Below are positions 48,334-56,528 of a stretch of 64,000 nt of DNA, one piece after another (positions within the stretch are counted from its first letter, which is position 1; the number at the start of each line of letters is the position of its first letter). This stretch comes from an uncultured Campylobacter sp. (GTDB lineage: Bacteria; Campylobacterota; Campylobacteria; Campylobacterales; Campylobacteraceae): positions 235,346 to 299,345 of the forward strand of contig NZ_CAMYFP010000001.1 of assembly GCF_947255105.1 (NCBI RefSeq). Reading direction: 5' to 3'. Below the pieces are notes generated by a model. It did not search any database. It saw only the letters and a list, made by a program, of their open reading frames with translations, and was not told the DNA's origin. A program made the position numbers and the translations under genes.

Positions 48334-48343
48334 GGAGGTATAG

Positions 48344-49606
48344 ATGTCACAGATTAAAAAATCAAGCAGTCTTGGTGAATGGTTTGAGCAAAGACTTGCA
48401 GTTAGCAAGTTTTGGAGAGTGATGGTAAGCGAGTATTGGATACCAAAAAAGATTAACTTCTTATGGGCTATGGGCGTTATTTTGCTTACTCTTTTTATCT
48501 TGCTTTTTGTAAGTGGATTGATGCTTGTGATGTATTATAAACCAGACGCAAAACTTGCCTTTGATAGTGTCAATTATACGATTATGCAAGAGGTTGAGTA
48601 TGGTTGGCTTTGGCGACATATGCATGCTATTGCAGCGTCAGTAACATTTCTTATCATCTATATTCACACATTTACAGCAATTTACTATCGCTCTTATAAA
48701 AATGGAAGAGAGATTATATGGGTGAGTGGAATTTTGCTATTTGTTCTCTATTCTGCAGAGGCTTTTAGTGGCTATATGCTTCCTTGGGGACAGATGAGCT
48801 ACTGGGCAGCGCAAGTTATTACTCAGCTTTTTGGTGGCATTCCTGTTGTTGGAGAGTCTGTTGTTGAGTGGATAAGAGGCGATTATGCGGTTACTGACCC
48901 AACTCTTACTAGATTTTTTATGCTACATGTTTGTCTGCTACCTATGGTTTTGATAGCTGTTATTGCACTTCACTTCTATGCACTTAGATTTCCTCATGTA
49001 AATAACTTTGATGGTGAAGAGATTGACTTTGAGTTAGAGGGCGAAAAATACCTAGACGGCAAGACAAAAGAGTCAAAAGTTGTTCCATTTTTCCCAGGAT
49101 TTTTGGCAAAAGACTTTATGTATGTTGCGTTCTTTATGATATTTTTCTTCTATTTGGTAGGCTTTCAATTTAACTTTGCTATAGATCCTATCAACTTTGA
49201 GCCGGCAAATCACCTAAAAACACCGCCGCACATCTATCCTGAGTGGTATTTTTTATGGGAGTATGAGATTTTAAGAGGCTTTTTCTTTGATATTGGACCT
49301 ATCAAAGCATCAGATATTGGACTTGTTGCTTTCGCATTTTCAGCCATTTCATTAGGATTTATTCCTTGGCTTGATAGAAGTGATGTTGTAGCACCTGCGC
49401 ATGAAAACAGAGCATTTTTTATCTGGTTTTGGGTGTTAATAATCGATATGATAGCTTTAAGTATCTTTGGAAAACTTCCTGCCGATGGTTCAACAATGGG
49501 CATGTTAAATACTCACATAGGATTTGTTTTATCGATAGGCTATATACTACTTCTACTAGTAGCACTTCCTGTTATAACAATAGCTGAAAGAAAGAGGAGA
49601 GGATAA
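48344..49606 (+). CDS. petB: Cytochrome b subunit of the bc1 complex
   Basis: A 420-residue membrane protein with the two heme-b domains. It includes RHMHAIAASVTF and HVCLLPMVLIAVIALHFYALR with paired histidines, and HIYPEWYFLWEYEILR with the quinol-site PEWY. AGGAGG site. The ATG of petC overlaps the last base. Confidence 0.95.
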   Translation: MSQIKKSSSLGEWFEQRLAVSKFWRVMVSEYWIPKKINFLWAMGVILLTLFILLFVSGLMLVMYYKPDAKLAFDSVNYTIMQEVEYGWLWRHMHAIAASVTFLIIYIHTFTAIYYRSYKNGREIIWVSGILLFVLYSAEAFSGYMLPWGQMSYWAAQVITQLFGGIPVVGESVVEWIRGDYAVTDPTLTRFFMLHVCLLPMVLIAVIALHFYALRFPHVNNFDGEEIDFELEGEKYLDGKTKESKVVPFFPGFLAKDFMYVAFFMIFFFYLVGFQFNFAIDPINFEPANHLKTPPHIYPEWYFLWEYEILRGFFFDIGPIKASDIGLVAFAFSAISLGFIPWLDRSDVVAPAHENRAFFIWFWVLIIDMIALSIFGKLPADGSTMGMLNTHIGFVLSIGYILLLLVALPVITIAERKRRG

Positions 49607-50676
49607 TGAGAGAGCTTAAAATATTTGCGATAGTTGTTTTTTTTATAGCTATTACCTATTGGGGAATTGAACCATATGCACACAGTAAGCTTAACCCTCC
49701 TGTTAGCAAACCAAATTATGATTTTGCAGTTGAGGACTTGGATTTTGCTAAGTCAAATTTACAAAAGGCTCAAAAAGAGTTAGAAAAAGCCCAAAAAGGC
49801 AAAGATGAGAAGATAATTAGCGGTAAAAAAACAGAGCTAGAGATGGCTAAAAACTCACTTGAGAAGTATGAAGCTTTTTGGAATGAGATAAATAAAGTCG
49901 ATCTATCAAGTGGAGATGCAGCTGCTGGTGCCGAACTTTTTGATATGGCTGGATGTTCGGGCTGTCACGGCCTTGAAGTAGCTGGTAGACCAGCTATGGT
50001 AGATGCATTGACTGCTAGTCAGATGTATGGCGTAAATCCACCTGACCTAAGCAATAGTGGTGCTATATATGATGACAAATATCTTGCAGCTTTGATAAAA
50101 GATCCAGTTATGGCTATGAAACTAGACCATAAATTTGATGGAGTTGAAACTTTCCACCCAATGACAGCATTTTTTGGTGCAGGCGGAGACTACAATCAAG
50201 AGTTAGCAGATCTAGTTGCCTACTTTAAGAGTATTGCACCTAAAAAGTTAGAAGATAGAGAGGTCTTTATAGAGGCATGCAGCAGATGTCACGATATGAA
50301 GTATGATGGCATCAATATGGGTGTTGAACCAAACAATTGGGATGGCAATGAGATGGGACTTAAAGAGTATAAGATCAATCTTGCAAAGTATCAAGGCTTA
50401 CTACCGCCTGATCTTTCGATAATCATTCGTGCAAAAAGCAAAGATTATCTACACAAGTTTATGAACAATACTCAAAAGATGTTGCCAGGCACTGCAATGC
50501 CGCGTGTTGGACTTACTGAAAATTCCGAAAAGCAGATTATAAACTACCTCGAAAGTATTGGAGATAGCAAAAAAGCAGAACGCGAGAGCCTATCTATCAA
50601 GATAATGATCTATTTTGCTATACTTGCCGTCTTTGCTACACTTTGGAAGAGAAAAATTTGGTCAGTTTTAGAATAG
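49606..50676 (+). CDS. petC: Di-heme cytochrome c subunit of the bc1 complex
   Basis: A 356-residue c-type cytochrome. There are two heme sites: C117-S-G-C120-H121 and C225-S-R-C228-H229. The N-terminal membrane anchor is at ~5-20, a coiled-coil stretch with repeated KAQKELEKAQKGK lies at ~45-80, and the C-terminal anchor is at ~332-350. Campylobacterota have this di-heme subunit instead of cytochrome c1. It completes petABC. Confidence 0.93.
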   Translation: MRELKIFAIVVFFIAITYWGIEPYAHSKLNPPVSKPNYDFAVEDLDFAKSNLQKAQKELEKAQKGKDEKIISGKKTELEMAKNSLEKYEAFWNEINKVDLSSGDAAAGAELFDMAGCSGCHGLEVAGRPAMVDALTASQMYGVNPPDLSNSGAIYDDKYLAALIKDPVMAMKLDHKFDGVETFHPMTAFFGAGGDYNQELADLVAYFKSIAPKKLEDREVFIEACSRCHDMKYDGINMGVEPNNWDGNEMGLKEYKINLAKYQGLLPPDLSIIIRAKSKDYLHKFMNNTQKMLPGTAMPRVGLTENSEKQIINYLESIGDSKKAERESLSIKIMIYFAILAVFATLWKRKIWSVLE

Positions 50677-50679
50677 AGG

Positions 50680-50700
50680 GATGGCTCACTTTGAGCCATC
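50680..50700 (+). terminator. Terminator after petABC
   Basis: A 9-bp stem GATGGCTCA/TGAGCCATC with a 3-base loop starts 4 bases after the petC stop, followed by AACCTTTT. It falls just before the CorA gene, which begins 13 bases later. Confidence 0.6.
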
Positions 50701-50712
50701 AACCTTTTGGCT

Positions 50713-51501
50713 ATGGAAAATATACTACAACTAGATAGCTTCCACCTAGAAGATATTGTAAGCAAAAAGCATGGAAGTGCCTTTATAAAAGCAAAAGCTT
50801 ACGAACTTTTGATAGTGCGACTTTTTAACAAAGTTGGCAAAAAAATCACACCTTTTAACCTAAATTTCGTCATAAAAAATAGAGAATTTTGGCATTTTGC
50901 AGAGGATAAATTTACAAAAATAAGCAAAGATGAGCTTTTTGAGATATTGGATAGGCCGATAAATGACATTATGGATAACACCTATACCATATTTGAAAAG
51001 GTTGAAAAACTAGAAAATAGATTTTACTCAAAACAAAATCTCATCGGTTTTAACCAAACATGGTTTCTTTATAAAAGTTTGCTAGTCAAAATCCAAAGAA
51101 TAGCCTCCAAAGCCACCACAGCACTTAGTGATTTTTATAACAGCTCTTGCAAAGATGACGATGCTTTTGCCATAAAAATTGCAGATCTTATAGAACACCT
51201 TCAAAGAGTTGCCTCAAATTGTTCCTCTCTACTTGAAAACTTAGACACACTTTACAGTGTCTATTCAACCTATAGCGAAGAGAAACTCCAAAGCAACATT
51301 TATCTTTTGACACTCATCTCTGGAATATTTTTGCCACTAAATTTACTCGTTGGCTTTTTTGGAATGAATGTAAGCTCACTCCCATTTACCAATCAAGGCG
51401 ATGGGCCGGGGGTCTATGTAGTTGTTTTTATAATGACGATAATAGTTTTAATTCTTGCGCTTCTTATCAAAAAAATCAACAAAAACAGTAGCTGGAGATA
51501 G
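50713..51501 (+). CDS. corA: CorA-family divalent-cation transporter
   Basis: A 262-residue protein with a cytosolic funnel domain and two C-terminal membrane helices (~202-220 and ~236-256). The signature GMN sits between them in GFFGMNVSSLPF, where most CorA proteins have YGMNF. It is short; most members are over 300 residues, so the N-terminal domain is reduced. Likely transports Mg2+ or Co2+/Zn2+. ATG at 50713 chosen; no strong ribosome site, so translation may be inefficient or the start may be the TTG six bases before. Confidence 0.8.
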   Translation: MENILQLDSFHLEDIVSKKHGSAFIKAKAYELLIVRLFNKVGKKITPFNLNFVIKNREFWHFAEDKFTKISKDELFEILDRPINDIMDNTYTIFEKVEKLENRFYSKQNLIGFNQTWFLYKSLLVKIQRIASKATTALSDFYNSSCKDDDAFAIKIADLIEHLQRVASNCSSLLENLDTLYSVYSTYSEEKLQSNIYLLTLISGIFLPLNLLVGFFGMNVSSLPFTNQGDGPGVYVVVFIMTIIVLILALLIKKINKNSSWR

Positions 51502-51503
51502 AG

Positions 51504-51851
51504 ATGAGAGTTGGCATAGATATTGTAAAAATAGAGCGTATCGCTAAAATATATGAGAAATATGGCGATAAATTTAAGACTAAATTTCTATCCAAAAAAG
51601 AGATAAAAGAGATAAAAAGCGTAGATAGCTTGGCTGGTTATTTTGCAGTCAAAGAGGCAACTTCCAAAGCTCTTGGAGTTGGAATTGGCGCTAGCTTTGG
51701 ATTTTTAGATGTAAAAATTGTAAAAAATACCCTAAATGCGCCAAAGCTTAAATTTAAAAAAGCCATAAAAAAGAAATTTAAGATAAAAAAATCAACTATA
51801 AGTATAAGTCACGACGGCGGATTTGTCGTTGCCGTCGTAGTTATCGAGTGA
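51504..51851 (+). CDS. acpS: Holo-[acyl-carrier-protein] synthase
   Basis: Attaches phosphopantetheine to ACP. The 115-residue protein carries GIDIVKIERI with D6, and FAVKEATSKALGVGIG with the second acidic ligand and the substrate lysine, then ISISHDGGFVVA. The start has a GGAGATAGAG site. It supplies active ACP for FabD encoded upstream. Confidence 0.93.
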   Translation: MRVGIDIVKIERIAKIYEKYGDKFKTKFLSKKEIKEIKSVDSLAGYFAVKEATSKALGVGIGASFGFLDVKIVKNTLNAPKLKFKKAIKKKFKIKKSTISISHDGGFVVAVVVIE

Positions 51852-52064
51852 CTATTTTGGAAGGTCAAGAGCTATTATTCGCTTCTTATCAACAACACTA
51901 AATTGGTTTATATACTCATATGCCTCTTCGTAGTCATCGTCCATATAACTTGCAACTTCTATCATAAACTCATAAAGCTCTTCATCATCCATATTTTCAA
52001 ATTCGCCATACTCTTCCAAAACCTCGTGTATATAGGCCTCAAGTTCAAGCTCATCAAATGTCAT
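51852..52064 (-). CDS. Small acidic protein, function unknown
   Basis: A 70-residue, highly acidic protein (DELELEAYIHEVLEEYGEFENMDDEELYEFMIEV..., quoted in part) likely all helical. The ATG at 52064 follows AAAGGATGTG; a GTG three bases earlier is possible. Its stop codon touches the acpS stop. No known domain recognised. The clean reading frame, ribosome site and biased composition support a true gene. Confidence 0.65.
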   Translation of the reverse strand: MTFDELELEAYIHEVLEEYGEFENMDDEELYEFMIEVASYMDDDYEEAYEYINQFSVVDKKRIIALDLPK

Positions 52065-52222
52065 CACACATCCTTTTTTAAAATCCCAAAACTATATCAA
52101 AAAAAATATTTTTTTGCAACTTTTTTAGCAAGTTGCTAGAAATGCGACTCTTAGTTTGAAATTTAGCAATTCTTTCAATGAAAAAAGGCTTTTTGTTAAA
52201 CTAAAATTTAAAGTAAAAGCCA

Positions 52223-52228
52223 TATAAT
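52223..52228 (+). promoter_or_regulatory. -10 box for ddh
   Basis: TATAAT 19 bases before the ddh ATG, after an AT-rich leader. The close spacing implies a short leader that just fits the AAAGGAG site. Confidence 0.45.
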
Positions 52229-52246
52229 TTTAAAAAAGGAGAAGAG

Positions 52247-53221
52247 ATGAGAAAGATTAGTGTAGCAATAGTTGGATATGGCAATCTTGGCAAAGGTGTC
52301 AAAGAGGCGCTCAAAAACAGTCCTGACATGGAGCTTTTTGCCATATTTTCAAGAAGAGAGTTGGATAGCCAAAGTATTGGCGCGCCTTGTTATTTACTAA
52401 AAGACATCTATGAGTTTAAGGCAAAAATTGACATTTTGATACTTTGTGGAGGTAGCGCTACAGATCTTCCAAATCAAACCAAAGAGTTGGCAAAGTTTTT
52501 TAACACAGTAGATAGTTTTGACACACACGCCAAGATAGAGGAGTATTATAAAGCTGTTGATGAGAGTGCAAAAAGCGGCAACAATATCTCAATCATCTCT
52601 GTTGGTTGGGATCCAGGACTTTTTTCTATCAATCGTCTTTTTGGCGAGGCGATACTTCCAAAAGGCACAACCTATACATTTTGGGGTAGGGGACTTAGTC
52701 AAGGGCACTCTGATGCCATAAGAAGGATTGATGGCGTCCTAAAAGCAGCTCAATACACAGTGCCAAACAAAGAGGCGATAGAAGAGGTTTTGAGCGGAAA
52801 AGAGCCAGAGCTTACTATGTTTGATTCGCACAAAAGAGAGTGCTATGTTGTTATAAAAGATGGCTACGATAAAGAGAAGATAGAAAACGAGATAAAAAAT
52901 ATGCCAAATTATTTTAAAGGCTATGAGACAAGCGTTAAATTTATAGATGAAGATGAGTTTAATAAAAATCACAGCGGTATGGCGCATGGTGGGCTTGTTA
53001 TAAGGAGCGCAACAGATAGCGACGGCATACATCAAACTATGAAATATACTCTAAATTTACAGAGCAATCCTAAATTTACAGCGGCTGTTTTGGTGGCCTA
53101 TGCAAGAGCTGCTTATCATATGAAAAGTCTTGGTATGAGTGGCGCAAAGAGCGTTTTTGATGTGGCACCCGCTTGGCTTAGTCCAAAAAAACCAGATGAG
53201 CTTAGAAAGAGCATTTTGTAG
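52247..53221 (+). CDS. ddh: meso-Diaminopimelate D-dehydrogenase
   Basis: A NADPH-dependent enzyme interconverting tetrahydrodipicolinate and meso-DAP in one step, for lysine and peptidoglycan. The Rossmann loop is VAIVGYGNLGKGVKEAL; SVGWDPGLFSINRLFGEAILP and WGRGLSQGHSDAIRRIDGV are characteristic, as is GMSGAKSVFDVAPAWLSP at the C-terminus. The 324-residue length is normal. It stands alone with its own promoter and GGAGAAGAG site. Confidence 0.92.
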   Translation: MRKISVAIVGYGNLGKGVKEALKNSPDMELFAIFSRRELDSQSIGAPCYLLKDIYEFKAKIDILILCGGSATDLPNQTKELAKFFNTVDSFDTHAKIEEYYKAVDESAKSGNNISIISVGWDPGLFSINRLFGEAILPKGTTYTFWGRGLSQGHSDAIRRIDGVLKAAQYTVPNKEAIEEVLSGKEPELTMFDSHKRECYVVIKDGYDKEKIENEIKNMPNYFKGYETSVKFIDEDEFNKNHSGMAHGGLVIRSATDSDGIHQTMKYTLNLQSNPKFTAAVLVAYARAAYHMKSLGMSGAKSVFDVAPAWLSPKKPDELRKSIL

Positions 53222-53228
53222 GGCATAA

Positions 53229-53257
53229 TTGGCTAGTTTGTGATGATAGCTAGCCAA
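53229..53257 (+). terminator. Possible terminator after ddh
   Basis: An 8-bp inverted repeat TTGGCTAG/CTAGCCAA with a 13-base loop begins 8 bases after the stop; no strong T-tract follows. Confidence 0.4.
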
Positions 53258-53294
53258 AACTTAGCATTTTAAAAATATTTATTTTGTTTTTTGC

Positions 53295-53323
53295 TTGACA
53301 AAGTTTATATTTTTTATTATAAT
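53295..53323 (+). promoter_or_regulatory. Consensus sigma-70 promoter of tRNA-Asn
   Basis: TTGACA (53295-53300) and TATAAT (53318-53323) are separated by exactly 17 bases, a perfect E. coli-type consensus. It lies 25 bases before the tRNA 5-prime end. Confidence 0.85.
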
Positions 53324-53347
53324 ACGACTTTATTTTTACTACTTCGT

Positions 53348-53422
53348 TCCGGATTAGCTCAGCGGTAGAGTAGGCGGCTGTTAACCGCTTGGTCGCTGGT
53401 TCGAATCCAGCATCCGGAGCCA
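53348..53422 (+). tRNA. tRNA-Asn (anticodon GTT)
   Basis: A complete cloverleaf of 75 bases. The acceptor arms are TCCGGAT and ATCCGGA, the D-arm is AGCTCAGCGGTAGAGTA, the anticodon loop CTGTTAA has GTT, and the T-arm contains GGTTCGAATCC. CCA is encoded at 53420-53422. A full accessory island begins directly downstream, a frequent arrangement for integrated elements. Confidence 0.96.
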
Positions 53423-53511
53423 TTCACGTTTGTTTTATCAATTGTTTTATTGCTTTAACTCCTTAAAATAGCCTTTAAAGCCTATTTATATAAATTATTA
53501 ATTCTTTAAAT

Positions 53512-53535
53512 TTGTATAACTAATTGTATAACTAA
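53512..53535. repeat. Two tandem copies of TTGTATAACTAA
   Basis: A perfect 12-base direct repeat (53512-53523 and 53524-53535), 90 bases after the tRNA-Asn gene. Its role is unknown; proximity to the tRNA makes an old recombination site conceivable. The 253-base stretch from the tRNA to the first island gene holds no other feature. Confidence 0.6.
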
Positions 53536-53675
53536 AATAGAAAATATATAAATGAAAGATAATGAGCAGTTACATAAAAATTAATGAAGTAGTTAGCTGA
53601 AATAGATAAAATAGCACTTCAAGTTTTAAAAGACTAGAATAAATAGTTTTTATAAAAACAACAAAAGGCTAAAAT

Positions 53676-54518
53676 TTGGATGATGATAAAAGAGAAAAAC
53701 TTAGAGAATATCTGAGAAACAATAGATCTAAAAATAGAGTGAATTTAGGCAATAACTCTGATAATAAAGAGAATTCTAATAAAAATTTAGAAGATGATTT
53801 AAATTTAGATAATTCTCAAATTTCACACAATAAAACAAATTCACACAAAAGAGATTACGATAAAAAACCGATTATTATAAAAGATTATGGGAATTTCTAT
53901 CAACTTTTTATATACCTATCTTTTTGGTTTATTGTGGTAATTATATGTGGCAAAGATGCTTGGAATAGAGATGGAATTTATCAAGGAAAGGCGCAAGTGA
54001 TTATTGGAGTTGTCGCTATATCCATATCTGCATATTTATTGATAAGAAATACTTTTAAATATTTTAAAGATAACAAACAAAAATTTATCTTTACAAAAGA
54101 TACTTTATCTTATATAGCTTATGAGCAAAACACAACTCAAAATATAAATAATATAAATAGCGTTTGCCGTCTATTTATAGGCGGAAATCATACTTATGGC
54201 AAAAATGCTTATCAAAACAAAACACTGTTTCAACTCTTTTTTAAAACAGATATTTTAGAGTTATTTTATTATCTTTTTATAGTAATTTACACAACTATTT
54301 TATATTTAATTTTTATATTACCGTATAGAATTATTTTTCAAAAAGCATTTTTTATATTAAATAAAAATTTTTTAATACTTTTTAATGACGGAAGTTTTAT
54401 GAATATCACAATAAACAGTAAAAACGAATATGATGAGATTATAAAATATTTTAAATTTCAAAATATTGAAGTAAAAAAGAAAGTTAAATTTATACAGATT
54501 AGCTATAAAGAGTTTTAA
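53676..54518 (+). CDS. Island membrane protein with the DDKREKLREYLRNNR N-terminal module
   Basis: A 280-residue protein starting at TTG after AAAAGGC. Residues 1-67 form a hydrophilic module: MDDDKREKLREYLRNN, then Asn/Asp-rich spacers, then KRDYDKKPIIIKDY. Membrane segments follow at ~73-92, ~105-125 and ~192-222, with two soluble stretches that could be PH-like (KFIFTKDTLSYIAY and NFLILFNDGSFMNITIN). No family recognised. It is markedly AT-rich and asparagine/isoleucine-rich compared with the core genes. The N-terminal module recurs three more times downstream. Confidence 0.7.
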   Translation: MDDDKREKLREYLRNNRSKNRVNLGNNSDNKENSNKNLEDDLNLDNSQISHNKTNSHKRDYDKKPIIIKDYGNFYQLFIYLSFWFIVVIICGKDAWNRDGIYQGKAQVIIGVVAISISAYLLIRNTFKYFKDNKQKFIFTKDTLSYIAYEQNTTQNINNINSVCRLFIGGNHTYGKNAYQNKTLFQLFFKTDILELFYYLFIVIYTTILYLIFILPYRIIFQKAFFILNKNFLILFNDGSFMNITINSKNEYDEIIKYFKFQNIEVKKKVKFIQISYKEF

Positions 54519-54611
54519 ATGAAGTCAAAAGACTTTATCAAAATGTTGCTTAAAGACACTATTTTTAAGAAGTTTCATCAAGATAACAATAAAAGGCTAA
54601 AATTTGAGTGA
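54519..54611 (+). CDS. Small ORF, 30 aa, between two module copies
   Basis: ATG right after the stop of the preceding gene, encoding MKSKDFIKMLLKDTIFKKF and 11 more residues. Its stop overlaps the TTG of the second module copy, so the three could be coupled. Could also be a gene remnant truncated by the module insertion. No domain. Confidence 0.35.
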   Translation: MKSKDFIKMLLKDTIFKKFHQDNNKRLKFE

Positions 54612-54678
54612 TGATAAAAGAGAAAAACTTAGAGAGTATCTTAGAAATAATAGACCTAAAAATAGAGTAAATATATAA
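54604..54678 (+). pseudogene. Second DDKREKLREYLRNNR module copy, reduced to a 24-aa ORF
   Basis: TTG-started mini-ORF MSDDKREKLREYLRNN... ending RVNI at a TAA, preceded by the same AAAAGGCTAAAATTTG leader as copies one and four. Nothing of the Asn-rich spacer remains. The next gene starts 9 bases later. It is either a remnant or a small leader peptide for that gene. Confidence 0.6.
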
Positions 54679-54687
54679 GGGTAACGG

Positions 54688-55758
54688 ATGGATTTATTTA
54701 TTGCTTTATCATTTATTTTGGTTACTTTTTTCATTGCACTAATAAAACCTAAAAAAATCAAAAATAAATTCATTTGGCTTTTTATTTGGTTTTTGTTTTG
54801 TTTTGGGGATATGTTGATAACTAGTAGAATAAATCATTACTACGCTAAAAAATATGCTGGAATAACTATCTATGATAAATCAAGAGATAGTTGCCTATAT
54901 ATAGGCTCTGGGCATATTTTTAAACATAGAGATAAATATAATTCACTATATGAATCTATCGAACATTCATATATAAATTTAATTTACGATCATACACTGA
55001 AATTTATTGATTTCAAAGAAAAAAGCAGTAAAACAAACACTAATGATAAAATTTTTAGAATTTATTTAGACAAAAACAGTTCTAATAATTGTATAGATTC
55101 TCCGGAGATATTCAAAAAAAGATATCTTTGTGGTGAAAAAATTCCATGTGATAAAATATATCCGTTATATATTAAGTATCATTCAGATCCTACTACATAT
55201 AAGGTTATAAATTATGCAAGTTATGATACTTTACAAAATGTTCCAAAAACACAAAAAGATGTAATAAAACAAATCATAGAATTAGTAAAAGTTTATTATC
55301 CTAAAAAAGATGAATATTATGAGCAATGTGACTGGGATGATTATGTAGTTGCTAGAATAATTGAAAATTTTCAAAATTTTAGTGAAAAAATGAAAGACAA
55401 ACAAAAATTGTATGATAACAAATGTTTAGCAATTAGTCAAATAAAAGAATTTTGCGGTTTAGAATATTATGAAAATTTACAAGATATTGATGTAAAAATA
55501 GGATATTTTGGAAGTTTGATAGGAGTAAAAGCATATTATTTTGGGATGATAAAAGATAGAAATAGCGGTAAGATAGTTGCTGATGGCGTAGTTATTAAGA
55601 GCCATTATGCAGGTTGGATTTTAGAAAAATTTATCAAATATTTCGGTGAAGAATCTCGTAATGATAATGGGATATGCAATCCAAATAAAAAGAGTGAACA
55701 TATTTCTAAGTGCTCTGATAATTTAATAAAACAATATTTTAAAGGAAAGGATTTATAA
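54688..55758 (+). CDS. Island membrane-anchored protein, 356 aa, function unknown
   Basis: Two N-terminal hydrophobic segments (~3-20 and ~28-45) anchor a large soluble domain containing ten or so cysteines, some in C(x)nC patterns (RDSCLYIG, KRYLCGEKIPCDKIYP, DNKCLAISQIKEFCGLEYY). A region near the C-terminus reads KIGYFGSLIGVKAYYFGMIKDRNSGKIVADG. ATG start after AAGGGTAACGG. I do not recognise a family; Cys pairs suggest an extracytoplasmic domain. Strongly AT-rich. Confidence 0.65.
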   Translation: MDLFIALSFILVTFFIALIKPKKIKNKFIWLFIWFLFCFGDMLITSRINHYYAKKYAGITIYDKSRDSCLYIGSGHIFKHRDKYNSLYESIEHSYINLIYDHTLKFIDFKEKSSKTNTNDKIFRIYLDKNSSNNCIDSPEIFKKRYLCGEKIPCDKIYPLYIKYHSDPTTYKVINYASYDTLQNVPKTQKDVIKQIIELVKVYYPKKDEYYEQCDWDDYVVARIIENFQNFSEKMKDKQKLYDNKCLAISQIKEFCGLEYYENLQDIDVKIGYFGSLIGVKAYYFGMIKDRNSGKIVADGVVIKSHYAGWILEKFIKYFGEESRNDNGICNPNKKSEHISKCSDNLIKQYFKGKDL

Positions 55759-55841
55759 TGAGTATATCCTTTGAAAATGGCAGACAAATCAAATCTGCAA
55801 AACTATTATATGATGTTTTAAAACTGGATTTGTTAAAATGA
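55758..55841 (+). CDS. Small coupled ORF, 27 aa (probable truncated gene start)
   Basis: The ATG overlaps the stop of the previous gene (TAATG) with an AAAGGAAAGGA ribosome site, so translation is very likely. It encodes MSISFENGRQIKSAKLLYDV and stops 7 residues later. The second half coincides with the start of the 240-base direct repeat, suggesting that the original longer gene was cut by insertion of that module. Confidence 0.45.
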   Translation: MSISFENGRQIKSAKLLYDVLKLDLLK

Positions 55842-56043
55842 CCAGATAAATTTAAAGAGAATATTTTTATGAGAGACAGTGGCAAAATTTAATATAATAG
55901 CTAAAAGCTGCAAAACTTTAAGGAGTATGAGTATTGGCTATTTTGAAATTTAACTTACAAAAATTTGTAAAAAACATATCTTTTTTTCTATTTATAATAT
56001 TTGTTTTTTTAGCTATTTTTGACACTTTTATAGATTATTCTTT
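55803..56043 (+). repeat. Direct repeat copy A (partner at 60577-60818)
   Basis: About 240 bases nearly identical to 60577-60818. The repeat includes a leader (AATTTAATATAATAGCTAAAAG), an AAGGAG site and the first ~35 codons of a membrane protein beginning MAILKFNLQKFVKN. Differences are scattered single bases. Sequence on both sides is unrelated between the two copies. Confidence 0.85.
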
Positions 56044-56095
56044 AAAGAAAGAGCACTTGAAAATATTTCAAAAAAAGACAATCTTACTATAAACA
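55934..56095 (+). pseudogene. Truncated copy of the MAILKFNLQKF membrane protein
   Basis: TTG start 8 bases after AAGGAG. The first ~35 codons match the intact gene at 60709 (membrane helix SFFLFIIFVFLAIFD), after which the frame runs into unrelated DNA and stops (YSLKKEHLKIFQKKTILL). The rest of the gene is absent. Confidence 0.65.
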
Positions 56096-56380
56096 ATAGA
56101 GAAGAAAAACTAAAAAAGATGCAAAAAATCTACGCGAAAAAGAAAATAGTCTTAAAAATAAAATTAAAGAATATAATGACACATATGGAAAAATTGGGTA
56201 TAAGCCGATTTAAACGATAATTGAGCATCAGATGATATAGAAGGCAGTTTTAATCCAGATGCAAATCCACCAAAAAGGATTGATGACCAACACATTCTTT
56301 AAACCTGATTTGGGCGGTGTATGTAGTATAAGTGAGCCCCTTTTAAAAAAATTGTAGATATGGGATATATAAGTAATTAA
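56041..56380 (+). pseudogene. Decayed gene fragments between the repeat and the TonB receptor
   Basis: Readable pieces occur in different frames: KERALENISKKDNLTINNRE and then EKLKKMQKIYA (56041-56145), EKENSLKNKIKEYNDTYG (to 56210), SDDIEGSFNPDANPPKRID (to 56299) and KPDLGGVCSISEPLLKKIVD (to 56380). They look like one larger gene with several frameshifts and stops. I cannot name the family. The 56381-56477 stretch is empty AT-rich DNA. Confidence 0.5.
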
Positions 56381-56477
56381 ATATTTACTTTTAAGCTGTA
56401 AAGATAAATCTTTTTATTCTATGTTGTTATATTAATTTTAAAAATTTCATTTAATATCTTTTTTAAATTAAATAAAC

Positions 56478-56483
56478 TATAAT
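56478..56483 (+). promoter_or_regulatory. -10 box for the TonB-dependent receptor
   Basis: TATAAT preceded by AAAC, 46 bases before the ATG; no -35. Confidence 0.45.
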
Positions 56484-56493
56484 TCTATTTTTA

Positions 56494-56520
56494 TTTTAAT
56501 ACTCATATTCAATATTAAAA
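56494..56520 (+). promoter_or_regulatory. Possible operator, inverted repeat
   Basis: Perfect 8-base arms TTTTAATA/TATTAAAA separated by 11 bases lie between the -10 box and the ribosome site of the receptor gene. The position fits a repressor site such as Fur, but the sequence is only a poor Fur-box match and AT-rich DNA makes chance arms likely. Confidence 0.25.
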
Positions 56521-56528
56521 GGAGAGAG

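Noticed and set aside
53512..53535. Tandem TTGTATAACTAA as an attachment site
   Set aside because: No integrase and no matching copy found at the far side of the island in this window; kept only as a repeat.
56494..56520. Firm Fur box call before the TonB receptor
   Set aside because: Arms fit an inverted repeat but match the Fur consensus poorly and AT-rich DNA produces such arms by chance.
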